Part shown: one piece after another, positions 37,420 through 44,802 of the stretch
Layout of the letters: each line of letters begins with the position of its first letter
Numbering within the stretch: the first letter of the stretch is position 1
Origin: Leptolyngbya sp. SIO1E4
Lineage (GTDB): Bacteria; Cyanobacteriota; Cyanobacteriia; Phormidesmidales; Phormidesmidaceae
Reading direction: 5' to 3'
Assembly (NCBI GenBank): GCA_010672825.2
Contig: JAAHFU020000004.1
Location: forward strand, 806,001 to 870,000
DNA length: 64,000 bases
Notes under the pieces: model-generated
What the model was told of the DNA's origin: nothing
What the model saw: only the letters and a program-made list of their open reading frames with translations
Databases searched by the model: none
Made by a program: the position numbers and the translations under genes

Positions 37420-38808
37420 ATGACAGATTTAGTATTAGCTAATGCTTGGCTTTCAGCGCCAAAACTATTAGCTACAGCATCAGAGACAAATAACAACACT
37501 TTTGTTCTAGCCGGAGTTTTGCTAACGCTGATCGTTATTTACTTTGCTAGCAAGCTGGGCGGTGAGCTGTCTAAAAAGCTGAACCTTCCAACTGTTTTAG
37601 GTGAATTAATCGGTGGTGTCATTGTCGGTGTTTCGGTACTTCATCTATTAGTCTTTCCTGAAAATGGTGCAGCCGCGACTGATTCAGCGATCGCCATTAC
37701 ATTACAAAACCTAGGAAACCTGGATGCAGAAGCCCTCAATCACATCTTCCAGAGTCAGAGTGAGGTGATTTCCGTTTTGGCTGAGCTAGGGGTGATTGTG
37801 CTGCTGTTTGAAATCGGCCTGGAATCAGACATCAGGGAACTTGGCAAGGTCGGCTATCAGGCCGCGATCTCAGCCATTGTCGGCGTCGCGGCCCCGTTTC
37901 TCTTAGGAACCGTTGGTCTGGTGATGCTTTTCCATGTCCCAGTTATTCCGGCTGTTTTTGCTGGAGCAGCCCTAACAGCAACTAGCATTGGCATTACGTC
38001 AAAGGTGTTATCAGAACTAGGACACCTGAAATCAACGGAAGGTCAAATTATTGTTGGTGCGGCTGTAATCGATGACGTTCTGGGTGTAATTGTCTTAGCA
38101 ATTGTCGCTAGCTTGGTCAAAACAGGCGAAGTTGATTTAGTCAATGTCGTCTATCTGATCGTGAGTGCGAGTGCCTTTTTGCTGGGGGCCATTTTATTGG
38201 GTAAGTTTTTTAATCAGAGCTTTGTAGCCCTCTCAGAAAAGTTACAAACTCGGGGAGCCTTGTTGATTCCAGCCTTTACCTTTGCCCTGGCCATGGCATT
38301 CTTAGCAAATATTATCCACCTAGAAGCAATTTTGGGAGCATTTGCGGCGGGTTTGGTATTGGATGAAACCGACAAACGCAAAGTGCTTGATCAGCAGATT
38401 ATGCCGATCTCTGATATTCTTGTCCCCATTTTCTTTGTAACGGTCGGTGCCAAAACTGACCTAAGTGTCTTAAATCCAGCCGTAGCTGAAAATCGAACTG
38501 GTCTGATCATTGCTGCTTTCTTAATTGGAGTCGCTGTACTAGGAAAAATTGTCACTGGCTGGACAATCTTTGGCAAACCGAATGTGAATCGTTTAGCGAT
38601 CGGTATCGGTATGATTCCACGAGGTGAAGTTGGCTTAGTCTTTGCCGGTATTGGCGCAGCTAGTGGCGTGTTAGATAAACCGTTAGAAGCCGCCATTATT
38701 GTGATGGTGATTTTGACGACGTTCATCGCACCCCCATTACTACAATGGACTTTGAGAGAAGAGGTTCCAGCACTCAAAACGCCTGCAACGCTTTCTGCAG
38801 CTAAGTAA
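37420..38808 (+). CDS. nhaS3: CPA2-family cation:proton antiporter, NhaS3-like
   Basis: A 462-residue antiporter with about 12 helices. LNLPTVLGELIGGVIVGVSV is the first-helix signature. AAVIDDVLGVIVLAIVASL holds the acidic ion-binding residue pair of CPA2 antiporters. IPRGEVGLVFAGIGAASG gives the conserved basic/acidic helix. The length, the NLPTVLGELIGG block and the cyanobacterial setting point to the NhaS3 type, which exchanges Na+ (or K+) for H+ in cyanobacterial membranes. No C-terminal TrkA-N domain is present, unlike KefB. The start has AGGAGGGTTTATCCC before it. The gene symbol is by resemblance. Confidence 0.85.
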   Translation: MTDLVLANAWLSAPKLLATASETNNNTFVLAGVLLTLIVIYFASKLGGELSKKLNLPTVLGELIGGVIVGVSVLHLLVFPENGAAATDSAIAITLQNLGNLDAEALNHIFQSQSEVISVLAELGVIVLLFEIGLESDIRELGKVGYQAAISAIVGVAAPFLLGTVGLVMLFHVPVIPAVFAGAALTATSIGITSKVLSELGHLKSTEGQIIVGAAVIDDVLGVIVLAIVASLVKTGEVDLVNVVYLIVSASAFLLGAILLGKFFNQSFVALSEKLQTRGALLIPAFTFALAMAFLANIIHLEAILGAFAAGLVLDETDKRKVLDQQIMPISDILVPIFFVTVGAKTDLSVLNPAVAENRTGLIIAAFLIGVAVLGKIVTGWTIFGKPNVNRLAIGIGMIPRGEVGLVFAGIGAASGVLDKPLEAAIIVMVILTTFIAPPLLQWTLREEVPALKTPATLSAAK

Positions 38809-38880
38809 AGAACTCACCCCAAAGCATTTTTTAGTCAGTTGATGTACATCCTTATGCTCTAATTTCTAGAGCACTGACAC

Positions 38881-38947
38881 AGACCCCAGGTTTCTTGGTT
38901 AAATCACCCGATTCCCATGATTTATTTTTGCTAAAAACTTGGGGTCT
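38881..38947. repeat. Inverted repeat between the antiporter and regulator genes
   Basis: AGACCCCAGGTTT (38881-38893) and AAACTTGGGGTCT (38935-38947) pair over 13 positions with one mismatch and a 41-base loop. It lies after the antiporter stop and 39 bases before the regulator ATG, so it could fold as a leader hairpin controlling the regulator or end the antiporter mRNA. No T-run follows. Confidence 0.45.
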
Positions 38948-38986
38948 CATAATCCTGAAATAATTTCCATAGAGGCCCGTTGATCC

Positions 38987-39682
38987 ATGCGTTTCCATAT
39001 TCTCCTAATCAGCATCCAAACTGAGATTGCTAATTTACTCAAAACCAATCTGCATGAGCAGGGCTATCATGTCAGTCAGATCGAAAATGAGCAAGTCAGC
39101 TCACTGAATATTCAGCCGCTAAGACCAGACTTGATTATCCTGAACCTATCAAATACTGAAAGAGCTGATTTTACACCCTGTCGTCGACTATCTTTGATAA
39201 TGCAGAAGATACCGATTATTTTGATTGGCAGAGACGATATACAGGACCGGGTTACAGGCTTGAATACCTGTGCTCTGGACTATCTAAGCCCGCCTTTCTC
39301 AATGGAAGAATTTCTTGCTCGCATACGTGCTAAACTGCGGCGTGTTTACTGGGAAAAATCAGCAGCAGAAGTGTTTGAATTTGCCGATCTACGGCTCGAT
39401 GCGCAAACGCATGAAGTCTATCACGGCAACCAACTGATTGAACTGACGGCTAAAGAGTTTGACTTGCTGAAATATCTAATCGCTCGTCCTCAACAGGTCA
39501 TGACGCATCAGCAGATTCTGGATGAAGTTTGGCCCGATACTTCCCTCACACAACACAGCAATATTCTGCATGTCTACATTCGATATCTACGTCGCAAACT
39601 ATCCGCTGCTGGCAACATGATTCAAACCGTGCGAGGCGTAGGGTACACATTGAAAGAAGATCATTCCGCCTCATACTTATAA
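38987..39682 (+). CDS. OmpR/PhoB-family response regulator with degenerate receiver
   Basis: A 231-residue regulator. The C-terminal winged-helix DNA-binding domain is standard: LIELTAKEFDLLKYLIARPQ and VYIRYLRRKLSAAGN with TVRGVGYTL. The receiver is not standard. The acidic pair is replaced by Ser9-Ile10 (LLISIQTE). The phospho-acceptor is Asn53 (LIILNLSNTE), and the conserved lysine is Pro102 (DYLSPPFS). It should not be phosphorylated in the usual way and may act constitutively or through partner binding. No kinase adjoins. The stop is followed at once by a broken transposase gene. Confidence 0.9.
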   Translation: MRFHILLISIQTEIANLLKTNLHEQGYHVSQIENEQVSSLNIQPLRPDLIILNLSNTERADFTPCRRLSLIMQKIPIILIGRDDIQDRVTGLNTCALDYLSPPFSMEEFLARIRAKLRRVYWEKSAAEVFEFADLRLDAQTHEVYHGNQLIELTAKEFDLLKYLIARPQQVMTHQQILDEVWPDTSLTQHSNILHVYIRYLRRKLSAAGNMIQTVRGVGYTLKEDHSASYL

Positions 39683-39741
39683 CGGCTCGCAAAAGGTAAG
39701 TCCTCAGGCATGGTTCAACTGGAGGTTAACTTCTGGGGCGG

Positions 39742-40126
39742 TTGCAGGCAGTACGCGAGGTCTGCCTGTTGCACCGCGAACAACCCACCTCCAATGCTTA
39801 CTGGGAACGTTGGCATCAGTTACAGGCTCAGCTATTCAGTCAGTTTCATGGGGTCAGGGTAGCAGTGGGTGAGATACTCAAACAGACGCCCAGAGCTAGT
39901 TCGCTGGTAGAGAATCTCAATTCGCGGTTGCGGAATTACTTCTTTTTGCGGCGGCGTTTGGGAGACTCCTACCTGGGCTTGCTCCAGTTTTTCCTCAACC
40001 ACCGCTATTTCATAGCGTTCTCAGGTGCCGGAACGAGTGGGGAAAAGCCCTAAGGAGTTGCTGCCGGGGCAGCCTCACCCACACTGGCTAGAGTTGCTCG
40101 GTTTCAAGCGCTTCCAGCGAGCTTAA
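39742..40126 (+). pseudogene. C-terminal fragment of a DDE transposase, frameshifted
   Basis: The frame from 39742 reads LVENLNSRLRNYFFLRRRLG and LLQFFLNHRYF, the C-terminal block of a DDE-type transposase found in cyanobacteria and proteobacteria. After HRYFIA the reading passes to a second frame, RSQVPERVGKSPKELLPGQP then HWLELLGFKRFQRA, ending TAA at 40124-40126. One extra base near 40018 explains it. The N-terminal part is absent. The family (possibly ISNCY-type) is not certain. Confidence 0.7.
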
Positions 40127-40410
40127 AGATTGATGCAATCAATGGACTCGGCCATTCTCATGATGAGCTGATTTGGGCTGCCAGTGTGACCTAAAATCAG
40201 CCTTTTTTGAACTATGCCCGTTTCACCCCATAGTTGCATTTACACTACCCCCTTACACTACAAATGCACTCAACCATTTCCTAACATTTGTGTTGATCAG
40301 GGGACTGCAGGTTAGGCCAATACTCTGATATTCGGCCTCAACCCTTCCAAATCACATCCCTCTCGTTAAAATTGCGATCGCCCAGTAATACGATCACGCT
40401 CTAAGCACTG

Positions 40411-40671
40411 ATGACTACTCACTACTTCATCAAAACCAATTTCGACTCAGCTCAACTCGCTCGGCAAGCACCGGATGAATTGGTTCAACAACTTATCGCT
40501 CAGGGGCTCAACTGCCACGCCCTCACGCTCCTGCGTGCTACCGATGGCGATCGCATTTTTGCGATCGAAGTCAACCAACTCGAACTTCCACTCGAAGACA
40601 CTCCAACTAAGCCTAGACGCAGAACCATCAGGTCTCGAGATCGCTCAACACCTCAAGTTGCTATTCGCTGA
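40411..40671 (+). CDS. Hypothetical 86-residue protein
   Basis: Starts MTTHYFIKTNFDSAQLARQA and has helix-forming then strand-forming parts (LRATDGDRIFAIEVNQLEL), followed by a basic tail. There is no recognised domain and no clear ribosome-binding site. A second frame in its last third (LEIAQHLKLLFAEP) looks equally protein-like, so the 3' part may be frameshifted. It sits between two transposase-scarred regions. The spacer 40127-40410 to its left shows nothing else. Confidence 0.35.
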   Translation: MTTHYFIKTNFDSAQLARQAPDELVQQLIAQGLNCHALTLLRATDGDRIFAIEVNQLELPLEDTPTKPRRRTIRSRDRSTPQVAIR

Positions 40672-40746
40672 ACCTCATGCCTCCAAACATCCCTGATCCC
40701 CAGTTGAAACAGTGGTGGCAATCCTCGAAAGTCACACTCGCTAGTG

Positions 40747-40786
40747 CTGTGTCACCCGCTTTTATTTACGCCATTTAGTGACACAG
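40747..40786. repeat. 9-bp perfect inverted repeat
   Basis: CTGTGTCAC (40747-40755) and GTGACACAG (40778-40786) enclose 22 bases. It lies between the hypothetical gene and the end of the broken yhcG gene. It may be a hairpin or the trace of a transposon end. Confidence 0.4.
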
Positions 40787-40859
40787 ACATCTTACTCAAA
40801 GCTTGGCGCGACCAGATGCCACACCTACTGACTAACCCATCAATTCCGTGACTAGCGTA

Positions 40860-41435
40860 TCAAATACCTGATTCAGGAAGGTCTGTGCCCTCTTCTTCGA
40901 TCAACCGTACCGCGTTTTCCAATTCTGATTCCAACCTTTCAGCACTAGGTAAAACTTCTGGTAGCCTATGCTCTGCAATCGCGATCGGGTTACGGAGATT
41001 ATTTAAGGCATATTCCGCGATCGCCTTCTTCTTTGTTTGACACAGAATAATCCCAATCGTATGCTGGTCGTATTCCTTCCGATTTTGACCATCTACAGCT
41101 GAGATATAAAAATTCATTCTGCCGGATTGCTCTGGTCTAAAATCACTCATCTCTAATTCAATAACCACAAAGCAGCGTAATTCTAAGTGATAAAACAACA
41201 GATCAACATAGAAATCCTCATCTCCTACTGTCAAATGATAATTATGGCCGACAAAAGAGAATCCCACCCCAAGCTCTAGCAAGAAGTCGCGCATATGCCT
41301 CACTAACGCACGCTTCAAATCCTGCTATTTGACACCCTTTTCAAGCGTTAAAAAGTCCAAGTTATAGGGATCTTTGACAATTTGTTTGGCCAGGTCTGAC
41401 TGAGGTTGTGGTAAGGTTCGCTCAAAGTTCGGGCG
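40860..41435 (-). pseudogene. YhcG-type PDDEXK nuclease (DUF1016) gene, truncated by IS1 and carrying a nonsense codon
   Basis: The minus strand encodes the C-terminal DUF1016/PDDEXK half of YhcG: NFERTLPQPQSDLAKQIVKD, YNLDFLTLEKG, then after an in-frame TAG at 41325-41327 QDLKRALVRHMRDFLLELGV and DFYVDLLFYHLELRCFVVIE. The nuclease residues D, E and the following acidic run of the PDDEXK core are present. The N-terminal half is absent, because the IS1-family element begins at 41436. The family is tied to restriction and phage-defence contexts. Here it should be dead. Confidence 0.85.
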
Positions 41436-42204
41436 TTGCATAATTGAGGGATGGAAAAATCTCCGGAGATGCCGATGCAATGTCCTGAGTGCGGTTCTGA
41501 GCATATTCGCAAAAATGGGCATCGACGTGGCCAACAAAATCACCTGTGCGTGGATTGTCGACGCCAGTTTGTCGCGAACCCCCAAACCGAGTTCGGCTAC
41601 AGCGATGAGGTGCGCCGTCAATGTTTGAAGCTGTATACAAATGGGCTGGGCTTTCGGGCAATTGAACGGGTGAGTGGTGTGCATCACACCACAGTCATCC
41701 ATTGGGTCAAACAGAGTGGGGAGTTGCTGCCCGATGCCTACGACCCAGAAGGGGTCCCTGAAGTGGTAGAACTGGATGAACTCCAGACCTTTGTCGGGGC
41801 AAAAAAACAAACTCTGGATTTGGACCGTCGTCGACCACTTCCGGCCCGGTATCCTCGGGTGGGTCGTCGGTGACCGCAGTGGGCAAACCTTTGAACCGTT
41901 ATGGGCGATGGTCAGGGTATGGCGGTGCTTTTTCTCCGTGACTGATGGCTGGAAGGTCTACCCCAGTTACATCCCAGAAGGTGACCAAATCGTGAGTAAG
42001 ACCTATATGACCCGGGTGGAGGGTGAAAATACGCGATTGCGGCATTACCTCGCTCGTCTCCACCGTAAGACGTTGTGTTACTCGAAATCACTAGAGATGC
42101 TGAAGCATTCACTGCGGCTGGTGATTCACTCCCTCAAGTTTGGTGACCTCCCGATGCCCTCTCGAAAATCCAATCGCTGAATGATTCATCCCTCATTTCA
42201 GCAA
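41436..42204 (+). mobile_element. IS1-family insertion sequence
   Basis: Length 769 bp, the normal IS1 size. Left end TTGCATAATTGAGGGATG (41436-41453) and the complement of the right end (42187-42204, TTGCTGAAATGAGGGATG) are imperfect inverted repeats. The transposase lies between them in two frames. The left flank is broken yhcG and the right flank is an unrelated truncated gene. No 8-9 bp target duplication is seen, so the junction probably results from recombination or deletion, not simple insertion. Confidence 0.85.
41451..42180 (+). CDS. IS1-family transposase in two overlapping frames
   Basis: The first frame (41451-41873) has the N-terminal zinc finger CPECGSEHIRKNG...CVDCRRQF, the HTH GLGFRAIERVSGVHHTTVIHW and ELDELQTFVGAKK. 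The second frame (41776-42180) continues KNKLWIWTVVDHFRPGILGW with the DDE residues and ends LRLVIHSLKFGDLPMPSRKS. The join is a run of seven A at 41801-41807. IS1 elements normally join two frames there by slippage. Here the needed change is +1 (or -2), not the classical -1, so this may be transcriptional slippage or a damaged copy. Confidence 0.82.
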
Positions 42205-44107
42205 TGCCAAACAACACTACCTCCAGCAAAAAGAGCGTCAGCATGAACGTCCTCACCTGGAAGAAGATGATTTGGTCCCCCCGCAAACACAGCGCTCAGA
42301 GTGGCTGTATGACATTCTCAAAGCCGACCGATTCAACCAGTTTGCTGGCTTCAGCAAGGTCAACAAGGGATTAGCCCGTCATCTCAAAGGACAATGGCAG
42401 GACACAGCGCTCAGGGGCATCCATGTGCCTTCGGCGATGGCCCAACATCATTCCCAGCTAAAGCCCTGGGAAGTCTGCAACCAAGACCTGCCCCACGGAG
42501 CGATTGTCGCCTACTATCGCTCGCCCTTCCCCAATGTGGGAGCCGCCGCGATCGCGCTCAATAACACAGACATTCTCCAACAAAAAGACCAGGAAGCCTT
42601 CGCCAAAAAGGGTGTTGCGTATCTGCCGCCTTGGACGGCCAAGCAGATTGCCATTACTGACTTCGACCGGGATGCCAATGGCTATTTCGTGGGCTATCAG
42701 GCCACGACTCCCGACTTTCCCCAACAACTCCGGCAGCAGTTGGCTCATACAGAGATCCTATCACCCGCCCAACAGTACGAGGTGGGACGAGCCGCAATTG
42801 GGCAACTCATACAGCAGTTGGAGCAGGGACAACCAAGTCCAATTGCTCTAGCCGAATATCCCCTCGCCGTGAAAGCATTCGTTGAGCGCAACGCGCCTGA
42901 TCAAAAGCCTCCCGACATCGTTAAACAGAAGAAGGTTAAGCACCCCTGGAAAGCAGGCGAATCCATGCAGCTGCCACCTGGAGAGCGTGGGCCATCACCG
43001 CCGACAACCCCACCGGGAAAGTTGCGAATGCTGGGATGACGTTATTTGCAAGACCCCGAAGGTACGCTACCCATCTGGAGAGCCCACGGGCCGCAGTCAG
43101 ATTGGGAAGGCGCCATCCAGCGCAACCTTCACCCCACATCAGAAACAACCCAGTTGGCAGTGTCTTTGAGCTTTGTCAATGCCACGGGCGATCGCTGCAC
43201 GGCAGCCCTTGGCTATTTGGCTCCTACATCCGCGACTGAACATGACCTGGCCCAACGCCTCCGACAACTCCCCGATCAAACGCTCACGATTCAGAGTCCC
43301 CACGCTCAGATCCAAGCACCTTACGCGCAGCAGAATGATGCAGATGAGATATTGCTCAGGGCCACCACTGCTGCCGAAGCCTCGATCGCTCAAATTCCTC
43401 AAGCCGAACGACCGACATATCTCTCGGCACTCTGGCGACACAGTGAGGGGATGGGGTTTGCCCTGAAGTATTTCGCCCCTGAGATTTGCGATCGCCTCCA
43501 GTATGTCCCTGACATTACCCTGACGGGGATGCAGCAGAGCATTAACGAGGCGGGAGCGATCGCGCCTAGTGAGTACACGGTTCGGTTCAGTAAGTACAGT
43601 TACGAGAAACAGGGGGAAATCAAAACGACGGCGTCTGTTGCGATCGTGACGGCGGATGGCAGCGAAAAACAGTTTGGGGCAATCTCGGCTCGGTGTGCTT
43701 ACCTGCCAGTGGGGACGACCGTGAAGGCTCACTTGGCGATTGATGATTCCGGAAAGTCAGCGACCATGCGCGTGCTTGATCGGGTTGCATCTTCTGCAGC
43801 CGATGAGGCGACCTATGCTCCCTCGCGCCAGGAACTGCGGCAGTGGTGTGCGGTAGCGATCTCGAAGGATGATAAACCGCTCACGGCCAAAATCATCGCC
43901 AAGGGTCAACAACTCAATGCGCTTTATGTGGCTGAAACTGGCAAGGCTGACAGCAAGCCGCCTTTGGGGTATCGGCATTCAGCCGTGGTGATTAGTGAGG
44001 GCGATCTCAGGGAGATGGAGGAGGCGATCAGAGCGGCACAGGAAATGCTACAAGTGATCGCTAACTTCCAGCAGTGCTTTCATCATGCTCAAACAGAGAT
44101 TGGCTAA
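42205..44107 (+). pseudogene. Truncated gene with RNA-polymerase-like double-psi-barrel motifs
   Basis: One frame runs from the IS1 end (AKQHYLQQKERQHERPH at 42206) to 44107, about 633 codons. It is broken only by an in-frame TGA at 43037-43039. The 5' part is lost at the IS1 junction. The surviving N-terminal part has GFSKVNKGLARHLKGQWQD (LKG lysine), HGAIVAYYRSPFPN and ITDFDRDANGYFVGYQ. These occur in the order and spacing of RNA-polymerase/RdRP-type double-psi beta-barrels, where DxDGD binds the catalytic metal. The C-terminal 350 residues are unassigned. I offer RNA-polymerase-like as a hypothesis. The sequence is certainly coding in origin. Confidence 0.5.
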
Positions 44108-44189
44108 GGACATTCCTCGGTAAGGCAGAGCTATTGGGATCAGCAGAGTATATGTGCAAAAAGCTATGGTTTCGCTTGAAAGTCTCTCT

Positions 44190-44276
44190 GCCTAACGGTG
44201 AAGTTCAACAGCGGCAGGCAACTTTTAGCTCCCGACCGACTAACTAACGCCCGTCCGTTGCAGCGAGGTGTTTATG
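44190..44276 (-). other. Possible second attC-like site (minus strand)
   Basis: On the minus strand, just after the DUF2283 stop, the sequence ends in GTTAGGC (44196-44190), a perfect GTTRRRY core. Its L-like arm (CCGCTGTTG) pairs with CAACGGACGG (near 44260-44251), leaving one A unpaired, with nine-base spacers on both sides. The left R box is only CATAAAC, so pairing there is limited to three bases. Position after a gene stop fits a cassette. Weaker than the site at 37047-37128. Confidence 0.35.
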
Positions 44277-44284
44277 TTGCGTGT

Positions 44285-44512
44285 CTACTGGACAGAACTT
44301 AACTGCCCTAGCTCAACGCTGACTGTGTCAAAACGATTATCGCCAGGATGATAAGAAAGAATTTCTAAGCCAATCGGTTCACCCGTTGTAGAGTCTTTAA
44401 TCAGGATAATCCCGTCTCCTAACTCAGTGCTGATTTGCTCTTTTCGAGGGGGTTGCCAGAATACCGTCAGCAACTCCGTTTCTGGTTCATAAAAGACCTT
44501 TACCTGCGCCAT
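44285..44512 (-). CDS. DUF2283 protein (antitoxin-like)
   Basis: A 75-residue protein, MAQVKVFYEPETELLTVFWQ then GIILIKDSTTGEPIGLEIL, the DUF2283 pattern. Its start overlaps the end of the DUF4258-like gene by 13 bases. DUF2283 and DUF4258 proteins are often encoded together and are regarded as a toxin-antitoxin-type pair, with DUF2283 the probable antitoxin. The stop is followed by an attC-like sequence. It is the last gene of the trypco2/trypsin-STAND run. Confidence 0.75.
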   Translation of the reverse strand: MAQVKVFYEPETELLTVFWQPPRKEQISTELGDGIILIKDSTTGEPIGLEILSYHPGDNRFDTVSVELGQLSSVQ

Positions 44513-44802
44513 ATCGACTCTCCTTCTTTAATTGCATCGGTTTGATAGGCCGTAATTAAGAATCCATCTCCATTTAAGCGCCTTGCCACAGCGACGACCC
44601 AGCGCTTCTCCTTACGAGCGAGATAAAACAAAAGTACTCCTTCATCACGGCTGCTTTGGCGAATTTCATCGGGGTCTGCAAGGGCTTGTTGAACGAGGAC
44701 TTCTAAGTCGGCAATGTCGGGATGTTTGGTAATCAGCCGTTGCCAGTAGCTTTCAGAGGTTCTGACGGTAAATTCAAGCGGAGTGAGGATTTCAAATTTC
44801 AT
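44500..44802 (-). CDS. DUF4258-like protein (putative toxin)
   Basis: A 100-residue protein. ITKHPDIADLEVLVQQALAD, then VLLFYLARKEKRWVVAVARR and GDGFLITAYQTDAIKEGESI fit the DUF4258 / RelE-like group: helices, then a beta-sheet ending in a TAY motif. It begins one base after the STAND gene stop and overlaps DUF2283, so the three are cotranscribed. A nuclease-type toxin role is inferred from the family, not shown. Confidence 0.65.
   Translation of the reverse strand: MKFEILTPLEFTVRTSESYWQRLITKHPDIADLEVLVQQALADPDEIRQSSRDEGVLLFYLARKEKRWVVAVARRLNGDGFLITAYQTDAIKEGESIWRR

Noticed and set aside
40279-40317. CCTAAC...GTTAGG pair resembling attC ends
   Set aside because: Only 39 bases long, with no inner stem. 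Too short for an attC site.
41325-41810. 161-residue minus-strand frame across the IS1 end
   Set aside because: It is a chimera: antisense of the transposase joined to the yhcG fragment; only the yhcG part (to 41435) is real.
35892-44276. Integron integrase accompanying the attC-like sites
   Set aside because: No tyrosine-recombinase gene of any kind is encoded between the two sites or elsewhere in the window.
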